Shown one piece after another: positions 1-11,100 of a stretch of 64,000 nucleotides of DNA. The notes under the pieces were generated by a model that saw only the letters and a list, made by a program, of their open reading frames with translations, did no database searches and had not been told where the DNA came from. The DNA is taken from positions 1 through 64,000 of the forward strand of contig OENT01000247.1 of the NCBI GenBank assembly GCA_900239685.1, written 5' to 3'. The position numbers were made by a program, and so were the translations under genes. The DNA comes from Rotaria macrura. Taxonomy: Eukaryota; Rotifera; Eurotatoria; Philodinida; Philodinidae. Every line of letters begins with the position of its first letter. Position 1 is the first letter of the stretch.

Positions 1-2175
1 GTTCAAATAAACAGTGTTCACAACATCATTGATAAAGGAAAAGGAAAAGGAAAGAAATAAAATAAACGTTTTTAATGGAAGTAAGTAACGAATTCATTCT
101 AAAATTGTCTATTAAATATTCATTTCGAATTATTGGCTAATGAGCTATTGCTCTATTTATTTGAATACTTTACAAAGCACGTATAAAGGATGTCATAGAA
201 AAATTAATTTTATGACCACTTCGTCTCATGAATTTTCATTAATAGAATGGCATTCTATGCGTATAAGCATAATGTTTTCCATAAGCTGAGGCACGAATTA
301 TATCCTAAACGGGTCACAAGATGATTTGAAGTATATACTAAATCACACCGACACTAGCATGGAAATCTGTTAAGGTGTTTCAATCAAAGTAAGATGATTT
401 CTTGACTAAAGACTCTACGTAATGTCCTGATAATAACTTGAAGAGGTTTTTAGTTCCCTATGAACTTTGACTGACAGTCTACCCCGGACTGCTCCCATAA
501 TTCGTCCCATTCTAACAGATCCCATATAAGTGTGTCTGTACTCGTCCCATACAAAAAAATCGATTTTGTATACGGCCCTAATTAGTTTATCAATTCAGAC
601 ATATAAAATAGTATTTTTCTTAATGTATTCCATATCAAGTTTCATGCAATAAGAAAACACTGAGCACATCTGTAGAAAAAAAGAGTGATGACATAATCCT
701 AATACACCGGATAACGAATTTTATTCATAGAAACAAACACTATCTGTGGGACCTGGTAAATCATCAACTCACAGATTCTGTGTACGACCGTAGAAGTAAT
801 CCCTTCGTTAGTCAAACATATAACTATACGGTAAAAGTTGAGAAACTTGAGCTGTTCTGGGGAATTACCCTCAAGGTGACAAGTTAAATATTCTGTGTTG
901 CAACCGTATCTTCGGTTATAGAAGTCATTAAACCAAAGGTAATACCCCAAAATAACTCAAATTCTTCTACTTTTACATATAGTTCTATCTGAGGCTATTG
1001 AAGTCGTTACCATACGAGTAATACATCCAAATAAGCTGTATCGGTATTATGACATTGAAATCTCGACAGCCAGTGTAACGCTATTGTGACATGTATGCAT
1101 ACATAACTTCAAAGAATACACAACGCTATTAAACAGTCCACTAAGATGTCATCCTCCATCAAGCTGCTATGACGTATCTTCATTGGTAGACTAATCAGAG
1201 TCGTCAGTAGAATGGGACGAATTCAGACTCGACTGTTTTTTGTATGGAACTAATCCGGATGACAAGATCCACTGTTGATGAAAACCAAATAGAGTAGCTA
1301 GATATCTAATTATCATATTGACAAAAGATCTGATTTTCTTTTGTAATGTTTTCGGTTGTGAGCAAATGAATAATACTATTTACCATCAAGAATATTCATC
1401 GCATTTCGATAATTATCAAGCCTTATTGTGTTGTTCAATTATTTGAATATGAATATTCACAAGTATGAAAAAGAGCCTCTTTTCAAATTCTGGAAAACAA
1501 TTTTTTTGAAAGATAGTCGTTTCTTGATGAATGTGCTTCGCTTTTCATTTCAACTCGTCTATTTTTACCATTGGAATATACCAAAAGTATCTTTTTTAAG
1601 TAGAACATCTCTTCATACGATAGATACTGATTATATCTATTTCATTTGTTGAAAAGGTAATGAACTATAATAGTACACAACAAAAACTTAATTCTATTCG
1701 ATTCTAAATAGGTCAAGTTCGATGAAAATCATTTATTCATTTAGAATAATTACTATTAATCAAAACTGTTGTTTGATAAATGTCTACATGAAAAATTACG
1801 TCAAATAGAATTTAAAGATTATATCAGTGAAAAATCGCGGCATTATCTTTATAAATATTTAGATTTCTTTCATATTGATTTCATAGTTGTTTTTGGTTTA
1901 CAATCTATATACTTCACCAATCGCATGACCTGAGTTTTTAAATTTGAATAAAAGAATATCATACGCGTTTTCCTTAAAATCTTTAACATATATTAACAAG
2001 TGATTTCATTTTATTTTTCGTCCATATACAGATCATGTCTGAGCCAGTCAGTGGTCTAAGAAAGTATATGTTTATTCTCATATGCTGAATAGAGAACGAA
2101 CATTTAATGAAGAATAACTCCTCGTCTAATAGCGAGAAGACGACATTTAGAAAAATTTTTAAGAAACATAAGAAC
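1..2175. other. non-coding stretch, no gene supported
   Basis: I see no gene here. A reading frame of about 83 codons on the minus strand near 699-950 has no recognisable domain and no good splice context. A 16-bp inverted match (499-514 and 1208-1223) lies within this stretch and is listed separately. The rest is AT-rich with scattered short frames that look random. Confidence 0.5.
499..1223. repeat. 16-bp inverted repeat pair about 700 bp apart
   Basis: The 16-mer AATTCGTCCCATTCTA at 499-514 recurs as its exact reverse complement at 1208-1223. A second shared motif (CCATACAAAAAA) lies beside both copies, but its order relative to the 16-mer is not a clean mirror image. This could be the eroded ends of a small DNA transposon or a shared dispersed motif. 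No target-site duplication is visible. Confidence 0.3.
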
Positions 2176-2547
2176 TACGGATGCAACGGTGCCAGTGAAT
2201 TATCGGTTCACCGTTCCAACCGGTCATACCGGCTACTGCTGGCCAATACCGGCTAATAACTCCTTTATACCGGTTTATACAAGGGATATAACGGTAAAAA
2301 TAACCGGTCGTTACCGTAACCATTCTACCGCCTTTGAACGAACTTATTTGGCATATTCTGGTTTATACCGGCGGGATTAGGCGAATACCGGCTAGTATCA
2401 GTGTATCTGGGCTATAACTTATTACTGGTATGAACCGGTAATATTTAATTCACTGTCATTATTGGATCCTTAGTTTATACCGGCTTATAACAGTAACCGG
2501 TGAAACGGGTACCAGTTGTAATGGTTATCGTCACCGTTGCATCCCTA
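2176..2547. mobile_element. old MITE-like element with terminal inverted repeats
   Basis: The ends form a 16-bp inverted repeat with one mismatch, TACGGATGCAACGGTG on the left and the complement of TAGGGATGCAACGGTG on the right. Inside, CCGGT/ACCGG motifs are strikingly over-represented (more than a dozen copies in 370 bp) and partly mirror each other. There is no transposase frame. Size, TIRs and lack of coding capacity fit a non-autonomous DNA element. The TIR style (GGATGCAAC) is reminiscent of hAT relatives, but no 8-bp target-site duplication is preserved, so the family is uncertain. The short frame starting at 2189 is internal to the element and not a gene. Confidence 0.6.
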
Positions 2548-2665
2548 CTAGACGCCTGTGGAGTCAATTTTTTTATTAAAAAACCCGACTCAGACTCCGA
2601 AATTTTCGTTTTTTAACTCTGACTCTGATCCCGTCAGAGTTTGGGGCTTCCCACAAGTATGTACC
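2548..2665. repeat. remnant rich in ACTC(C/T)GA motifs
   Basis: Immediately after the preceding element lies a stretch with alternating GACTCAGACTCC / ACTCTGACTCTGAT motifs around T-rich spacers, and GTGGAGTC at its left edge. This pattern resembles subterminal repeats of DNA transposons. I cannot define both ends, so it is given only as a probable second remnant. Confidence 0.3.
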
Positions 2666-4207
2666 CCACACTCATAACCTTCGCAGGAAGTTTCTCGACG
2701 AGGGTAAAAACGGTCGATCTCAATCAAGAAAAACTAGCTCTATAACCTGGACATATATCATGCAAATCTACGACTATAATTAAGAAGCTAGTCTTCGGTA
2801 GCGGCAGGTTTTAGTATGTAGAGAATGGTTGATAAATAAAATGTGAGACAAAATTAAGAAACCTTTGCCTTTGAACTGAAAAATAACTTTGTTGTTTTTG
2901 TTTCTAACGAAATAAACTACAAATAGTTATTATCTTCTTACTTGACTTTGTCACTTTCGAACTCTAGGAGACTAACATTTATGAAAGACGACAGTTTATG
3001 TATAAAATTATTAACATATATAGTAGCATCTTTTCTATGAAATCTATCAGTAGAAAAATTAATATAGAATCACAGCCAGGCGAACAACTTTAACCTGGCC
3101 TAATCAGCAGAACAAGACCAATTTCATGTGGATGGATCAGAGCAAGTCGAAATTTTCCAAATCCAACCTGTCCAGACTATTATAGTAGCTCTGATACTGA
3201 TCATTGAAAAGAGATTTAATACTGATGTTTTCGTCATAACTTAAGACTCTCTTTTCCTCTCATACCGATTGCAAATGAAATTTGCTTTCTTCCTTCGTCT
3301 GCTTATGAACATATACTTCTGTTGAATCTAGATCTTGACCTAGAAAGCTGTTCATTTCGTTTTTATACTAATATTATGACAAGGTTACACCACAGTTCAT
3401 GAATGATTTTTCGTTTTTAAGGCTCGAGTCTTCTATTATAAATTTGACATCGTTCTTTGTAAGGGAGTGTAGTGCAGTTCTCTGATCTGGGTCTAATTAT
3501 TCTTGGGAGTATAAGAGAAATATTTTATCGCTTCCTTGCATATCTTACACTTCTCTCCGTTGTTATTCTAATGATTAATTTATAATCGTTTTTCTATTCT
3601 CAACAGCGAACCATCGAATTAGAATTCTACCTGTTGAACTTTACTACCTATATCGTAGGAGCGAAAAACATGTTGATCATCGTCAACATTCGTGTTTTGT
3701 TTTTTCTTTATCGGCTCTTCCGAGAAAAACCAACTGCAAGTTTTGAAAACGAAGCCTCTTCATGAAATAATCTGATTTTCGTTAAAGATTTCTCGGTGTC
3801 AGTGTCTTTTGAACTGTTCAATCTGCTTTAATCTCGACTAGAAGGGAGGCTTGACAAGTAGATGAGAGTGAATCATATTCAAGTTCCGACTGAGACCGGC
3901 AATGCCCGTCGATTGAATAAATGAAACTAATTATCGAGGACTTTTCATTTTTGCTATTGATGAAATAAAAGTGGAGAAGAAGATAGAATGAAAGATAGAC
4001 TAAATTGCTGTAAGTATATTTGTCTAATTGTATATATTATGGGATCATTTATTTCCAACAAAGAAGAAAAAGTCGAGACGATTCCAAGAAAAAGAAAACA
4101 AAGAAGGATAAACATCATCAAAAGAACAAAAATCAAAAAATTAATTGTTTCGTTTTGTTTTGCTTTGCTTTACAAAATAAATCACACATATCTGTTTGTT
4201 ACGTGGT
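2666..4207. other. non-coding stretch downstream of the RING gene
   Basis: No gene is supported. Frames around 3954-4398 on either strand overlap the last exon of the RING-finger gene or are low-complexity and lysine-rich. The 3' untranslated region of the minus-strand RING gene must start here, but I did not pin down its polyadenylation site. Confidence 0.4.
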
Positions 4208-7200
4208 TTAATCGAAATCGAACAGCATTGATCCAGATGAGGAATTTGATCCATTGTTGCCTCCGTTATTGCGACGGTTGTTGTTTCTTGACGATGATTG
4301 TTGTTGATTTGGAAAAAAGTTATAGTATTCTCTGTTACTCGTATTATCGCCGTCGAGTGTCACACGACACGTTGGGCATGTTCCATGCTGAAAATTAAAT
4401 AAAACATCGAGTAGCTTATAGCTTGTTCACAATGAGTCTCAAAGTAATTTGACTAGAATCTTTGCCTTTGTAAATAATTCGTTCTAATTTATGCAACATG
4501 GAAATCTCTACTAGAGTTCAATAAGACTTATCGGTATCGACAGAAAATAGTTGAAAAATCCTTAAACTTGGCATGATCGCTTTCGAGTCTTGTACAATAT
4601 TCTGAAAGACAACATCTCTTTGGTAAAGGTTTTTGAGCATTTCAAAGTACAAGCTTATAACTCACCTAAAGCTCAAGATGGTTCTCTTCTATACGTTGAA
4701 TTCTTAATCATTGATCAGATATACTTCTGAAGAATTTTGCTCAGTCACATCTGGCAGGATTTACTCGTAACGATTTTTGTCATTTACAATGAATGGTCAC
4801 ACGTTTTTCAGCAATCCTTTTAAATAAAGAAAAGAGAAACAGTGCAACATAGTCGATGGAGAAACGTTTTAATACGATGAAATCAAATGAAACAAGTCAA
4901 TAAGACGATAGTGAAGGGGCTAACTATAAAACATTGTAATAAAGTTGAATATCGATTGGAATTATCTGATAATCTATCCATCGAAAAAGAATTTCGATTC
5001 TCTGTCGTTATTATTACTCTTTTTTACTTGAAAAAATGATCTCAATAGTCTTGTTTTCGAACTCAGCACAAAAACATGACAGCAACTGTAAATAGTGAAT
5101 AAGGTACGAAAATTTTTTACGACTCTAAAACGATAAATCGAATATGAAAAGCGACTATTTCACTTCACCTGAAGGATGTTCTTCTAAGAGATGGTAACAA
5201 CATTAAATATTTTCAAATAGAATCAAGTAGATAGGCACCTCGAAGATTAATCTATCGTCTCTTGAATGAGTAATAGATGAAAATCTCTTTGAGAGACTAC
5301 GGCGTACCTCTATTTTCAATACTCTAATCAATGAATGCATCTTGGGAAAGTAATTTTTGGTTTCATTTCTCTCCCTATTACTTAATCTTATTGAATTTCA
5401 ATAGGCTATGCATTTGCTAATCAATTCATGACTCGTCCAAAGAGCTAACACAGACAACGATTCTGGTCAAAATGTTGAGCGGCTTGTTATTTCTAGAAAA
5501 TCAGTGATCAAAAACTTACCATTCGAAGCCATCGAGATATGCAGTCTTCATGAAAATGGTGTGAACAAGGAAGACGCTTGGCCTCATCATTTTCTTTAAA
5601 TTCGTCCATACAAATGGCACACTGCAAACCATCGCCTAGCACAGAGAATAATATTGAATATTTAGATTTGCTTCGCATGATCAAAGAAACAAAGATAAAC
5701 ATACATGCTTGTGCATTGGTTACTTTCACTGTTGGAATTGAATTTATACGATTTTCCGATGCAGGTGCTGGGCCACCGTTTTCTCCCATCTGATTTAAAA
5801 ACTAAATCACATAATAACGAATTGTAGTCAAGGCGACGAATAAAAGAAACGAACAATAAAAAACAATATTTACTTGAGTTAGAAAAGCATCGAGATTTGT
5901 TGGATCAAGAAATCCTGCTCCAGCGCCAGCACCAGCACCCTGCATACCTCTAAATATACGAGCGGCTTTGATTATTTATTTTCAAACCTTAATGCTTGGA
6001 CAGAGAATTTTATCAAGATCCATTGACATCGAGGGAGATTTTAATCTAAGATGATTCTCGAAAGAGAACGGCTTTGCTAAACAGTCAACTCATAAAAGTG
6101 GTTATGTAAAATGTGGGTGTGAAGTACCGAGTTGTACATGAATTTTTACATTGATTGAATCTATTCATGTTAAATTTCTATTCGCTGCATACTCTTACAT
6201 GGACATATTCATCCTGATTGCACTATGATGGACAAAGAAGATATCGATGGCAGAACGAGAAAACACGTTAATCGAAATAACTAACTTTACCACAATAGGT
6301 TTTGATGAAAGTCTTGTTCTATATCCATGATTCATCTAAGCCTCGACAACAATAAATAGTTGAAATACGTCTCGGTGAATAGTTTGCTAGATGTTATACC
6401 GAGAAAAGATTAAATTTGATGAGGAGCATATTCTTATGAGAAGACTGAAGAAACATATTCTCGAATAATCTAAATAAAGCTAAGATCGTGCTAATCGAAA
6501 TTGTCAGAATGAACTGCACGGCGTCTTAAGTGATTCCATAGAACAGCAATTGATTCGTGAATATATGTTTCTTATTGGATGAGAACTTCATTTTTTCTAT
6601 TTTCATTGAACTCTATGCAAAACAAAATGTACGGCCGGTCTGTAGCATTTCAGTTGTTGTTCTATGAAAATGTCGAGTTGCAAGACGTTGAAAGTAGAAA
6701 CAACATCCTTAAAGTCGAGGAGGAGTCTTCGAGAACGAAACTGCTGATTGTCTGTTTCGAAGACAGTTGAAAAGAGAGAGCGAACGTTTTACACACTACG
6801 ACAGATAACAATTAAAAAGAATTTCTAAACATTTACTCCCAAGCAGACAAACATTTGAAACAATACGATTAAAAGCTCAAAATCGAACCTCGACTGTAAG
6901 TCATTAAGGCTTGTTTTAAAAACACAAGAAATTCGTTTTTATGGCAAAATGTCGACTTTCACATTGTGAAAACTCTAGATTTAGAGGGTACAAACGCATT
7001 TCTTTTTAATTGTAGAATAGAATCGCGTTTCAACTCTCAATGTTTGCACTTCTTCGCTGTTTTTACGATGTGAAAGTTTAAATGCTGCACAAATACTTGC
7101 ATTTCTAGTGATGTTTTCAATAAGCGTTAATGACTCACAATCGAGGTTCAATTTTGAGCGTTTCAACACGTTTTCCGAAGTGTTTGTCTGCTTGAGATAT

Positions 7201-7697
7201 CACTAAAAATGGATTCCGTATAATGTCCTACTTAAAATACGATAGATATAATTACAATGGGTGTTGTTGACCAGCACCACTGGCAAGTTGTGAAAAAACG
7301 GTTTGAAAAAATGCTCCAACATCTTGATTATTGTTTTGACGTTGCTGATGGGTGTCTGCTGGATGGCCGCCAATGAATATTGTTGTATTGCCAAACGGTG
7401 ACGAGCCATGAAAATGAAATCTACTTCGATTGTGCGATTGACTACTTTGAGGATGGCTGAAATATTTACTTTTTTTATTGAAGTTTATTTTCAAAGACAA
7501 AAAAATTCTTACGGCGATGAACGTTGTGCAGGAACTTCTTCTATAAAACTTTCTCTACAATGTGGGCATTCTAAATTCTAAACAGAAATATTCTCATGTC
7601 ATGAATTAGTTGTGTGAAAACAAATGAGTCTTACAGTAACATGTCCAATGTGTATTTGACATTTATGACAATAATAATCGGGAACAGCTGTGGCCAT
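4208..7697 (-). CDS. RNF115/RNF126-type RING-H2 E3 ubiquitin ligase
   Basis: Seven exons read from the right: 7697-7635, 7577-7513, 7456-7256, 5949-5874, 5801-5705, 5635-5520, 4387-4208, giving 265 aa with matching phases at every junction. Seen: an N-terminal zinc finger (CHKC...CPHC, residues about 10-29) like the BCA2 zinc finger of RNF115/126; a Gly/Ala-rich middle; an LDPTNLDAFLTQFLNQ segment matching the conserved linker of the family; a C-terminal RING-H2 with CAIC, CSHHFHEDC and CPTC supplying all eight ligands; and an Asn/Ser-rich tail. Known role of the family: cytosolic E3 ligases acting in quality control of mislocalised proteins and receptor trafficking. The start is the ATG before the zinc finger. 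The third intron is 1.3 kb and carries a foldback repeat. The gene starts divergently from NDUFA10. Whether it is the RNF115 or RNF126 orthologue cannot be told. Confidence 0.93.
5950..7255. other. 1.3-kb intron 3 of the RING ligase
   Basis: This intron is about twenty times longer than most introns in the window. Its donor (GTAATT, read on the minus strand) and acceptor (TTTAG) give a consistent phase across the junction. Besides the foldback repeat at 6840-7194, I see no coding segment in it. A missing small exon in the Gly/Ala-rich middle of the protein cannot be excluded. Confidence 0.5.
6840..7194. mobile_element. 355-bp foldback (long inverted repeat) element
   Basis: The left end CAAGCAGACAAACA at 6840 is exactly mirrored by the right end at 7194. 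The two arms stay alignable for about 150 bp with scattered mismatches; shared blocks include GCTCAAAAT, GAACCTCGA, GTCATTAA and ACTTTCACAT. The axis is near 7017, so nearly the whole element is palindromic. No open frame is shared between arms. This is the structure of a foldback MITE. It sits wholly inside an intron, which explains part of that intron's unusual size. Confidence 0.75.
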
Positions 7698-8150
7698 TAT
7701 TTAAAATAAAATAGACTTTCACACCGGTTGATATTAAATCAGTTCGATATGTATCTTAAACTTTTAAATAAGAATAGTTCTGTTGCAATGAAATGTGCAT
7801 GACGAAAAAAAGAACATTCTCGACTATGCAGCAATAACGGAATTGAAGCTTTCATTGAAATAAAACAGAAGACCGGTATTGTCCGAATGAGTAATCAGTT
7901 TCATAGATTACTATTTTGCCCATACCATACGAGCAAGCAAGAAAATTAGTAAATGGAGACTGGTTGTTGTCAATAATGAAGGAAAAAAATCTTACTGGTC
8001 AAACGAATAACCAATGATGAGCGGCAACATTGAAATGCATAAACAATATCTAGATTGAAAGAGGAGAAGAATGATTGTTTTCTTTTTCTTTTTTCTTTTT
8101 ATAAAGTGAAGTCATTAGTTTTTAGTATTTAAGATAAATTAACTAGAAAA
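7698..8150. promoter_or_regulatory. divergent promoter region, RING ligase / NDUFA10
   Basis: These 453 bp separate the ATG of the minus-strand RING ligase from the ATG of plus-strand NDUFA10, so both promoters must lie here or overlap. A T-rich tract (about 8072-8105) and a TTTTTAG site lie shortly before the NDUFA10 start. The latter could serve as a trans-splice acceptor for the first gene of the downstream chain. No TATA element stands out. Confidence 0.5.
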
Positions 8151-11100
8151 ATGAGCGGCGGCGTTGCTGCTTCGCTCCGTCGAATCGTTCTTGCCAATCA
8201 ACATCCTCGATTATTGATTGTATCAACATGTTCAACACCTCGAAATCATCGAACATTTTCCATGCAATACAAGGATACAGAGAAACCGGCGCATCCATTT
8301 GACTATGTTAACAAGAATTATAGTAATTTTAGTTATTCGCGTTCTTCCTCTTTTCATATGTTATGCCACTTGTCTTCTGTCTAGATTATTTTCGTCATTA
8401 TTACTTAGGTGGTCATTATACATTAGCCAATATTCATGATAATACATTATTTTTTCACGTTGAATCAAACTTTGGAGTTCGTCGTTCTGATTTTGTCAAA
8501 CGTTTAGCGGATTATATCGGATTTTTATCAATACCAAAACCGGATATTGATCGAATGCATTTTGTCGATGAAACAGGAACATTCAATACACGACAATTTC
8601 ACAATGATTATTGTTTACCGAGAGATCGGATGCCATCGCCGGAAGAATGGCATTTAAATCCGACTTCGAGCCCGTCTGTACGTATGTTAAGACCACTTCT
8701 GCAAACTATGACTTATCAATTACGAATGGGTCTATCACATATGTTTTCAACTGGTGATTTCTTGTTTTGTCCAAGTAAAAATTCGACAATTATTCTTCGT
8801 TTGTTTTTCTCATAGGACAAGGTGTTGTCATGGATCGATCCTACTGGAGCTACTATTCTATTCTTAATATTCTACGCGATTTTGGTTACGTTAGTCAAGA
8901 TGGTACGTTTCTGTTTGGGACTTTTCTTCGAGACTAGTTTAAGAATTCCCTATTTCTCCAAATCATTTACTGAGATTGACGACAACTATTCGTGTGGGCA
9001 TATTTTGCTCCAATTGATATACGCTGTATTGTATCTTAGCTTTTTTAAACAGCAGTAGTCTTCAAATTTATGTAAAAACCAACATTGATTGGCAGTGTGT
9101 CTTCTCCAATTTTAAATATGCGTATTTCGTGAGAGATATTTTTCATGTAGAGCTAAGATTATATTTCATGTTCATAATTAGTCGAGATCTACCGAAAAAT
9201 ATCAACACTACGAGCACTTAGAGAAACAATCAGCAAAAGATTGGTGCACACTAAACTTAATATACCGACGTTTATCGGATGCATTTCACTTTTAGAACGA
9301 TAGTTTCGAAAACAATTTTGATCTTGTTGAAAATGTCATCATGGATACAATTCTTCCAGCAGAGTCTATTGTGTGCTTTTCTAGAAAGATAGTTGCTAAT
9401 TGCTTTCTTAAAATCTATGATCAAGTTTCAGAGCCAACACAAATATGTTTTAAAAGAATTCATTCCTAACACATTCGAGGCAACTTCCTCCGTTGATCTC
9501 GAAAGATTTCAGTAAATGTTCATCCTTCGGATACATCAAGCTATTCTAATAGAAATCGCACAACAAGGCTTAATTACATATTGACATTCAACAAAAACAT
9601 GGACTTTTTTCTATTCTCATTTTTTATAGAGTTTGTGCGACTCTGAAGTATTCGAAAAGTTAAATCTTTATATTTCGATCTGAAATTTTCCCTATTCATT
9701 GACTCAAACTATCGAATTTTCTATGAAAATATTCAACAGTCTAGAGTAAATTTTGTTTGAATTTCATAAATTTAGAAAAATCTCAAGCTCCGAGCACGTT
9801 GTCCATAAATGTGTCTATATCTTAAAATTGTAATAACTCAAAGAGTCTAGACAGCTGGATATTTTCATGGGAAATTCTCTAGCTTAAGTCTATCAGTCGA
9901 GAAATTTTCAGATCGAAATTTGAAGATTTGACTCGTCCGATAACCCGAAGTCGCACAAAAGTCTACGAAGAAAGAGCATAGAAAAAATGCAATAAATTTT
10001 GTAAAATGTCAATATTTAATTCAGTCTTCTTTCACGCTTTTTACTGGGAGAATATGATGTACCTATCTGTGGATGGCAGGCTATTGAAATGTTTCGGGAT
10101 CAGCGAACGAAGTTTTGTGGTCAATGCATCTAGAGAAGTGAAGAAAGTTTCATTCTTCTGTCGCTTTCTATTGTTGAAATGCCGATCACATAAGGATCGA
10201 AATAATCAACGATTTGTTTCTCTTTATGAATTGTATCTCATCGATGATGCATCAAAAGAGGGACGTTATCGGAGGCAATTTAAACTGTTGAACAACATTG
10301 GAAATCTATATTTTCTGAAGACGAAGAAAAACTTCGAATTAAATGACGAATCGCTAATATTTTCGTCGACTCGTCTATTTAAACATTTAAAACATAGCAG
10401 AAGAACAAATATCTCAGTATGTATGTTATCGAACGAACTCGTAGGTTACTTTGAAGCTTCTCATTTCGTCTAGAATATGTTTTTCGATAAAATGTCAAGT
10501 CGTGTACGAAACAAACATCTAGAAAAATGAATTCTTATATTAGAAAACGTGACTGCGTGTTGAGAGCGATCATATACGACTCAAATGATGTATCTTTCTT
10601 CGAAACATCATCCGAGATTTCACTATATTGAACATGTACATATTTGTAATCATGGGTGAATATAATACTACGTTCAGTCTAACTTTTCGAGTAAGATCGC
10701 CTTCATTCTAGAGTAGAATAAAACTAGCAGCCGGAGAACGACGAGTAAGTCTTGCTCGTCGGTAAGAAAATCTATAGTCGATCAGTTATCAATTCAGTCA
10801 CTAATGAAAAGATCTGAATGAGTTGTCGAGATTTCGCACTGCACAAGAGATCGATGAGAACATAACACGACAAAATATGGACACTTTTTCTATTTTCTTT
10901 TCGTATCATCAAAGTTAATCAGTTCAAGCATTGCTATCGAATCGTTCTTCACATGGGAAAAACTAATCTCGAGCCGAGCACATTTTCATTGGTCGCAACT
11001 TTCAAGATAAATCTGACAGTCTATGTTTAAGGAATTCATTCGTCAAACAACTATGGTAAATAGCTAAGCAGGTCGACTAGAATTCTCAACAATCCTTTAT

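Noticed and set aside
2189-2380. 63-codon frame with apparent repeats
   Set aside because: It lies entirely inside the inverted-repeat element; the repeats come from the CCGGT DNA motif, not from protein.
10006-10473. 155-codon open frame in the NDUFA10 intron
   Set aside because: It starts within one arm of the long palindrome, has no recognisable domain and biased composition, and the mirrored left arm does not keep the frame.
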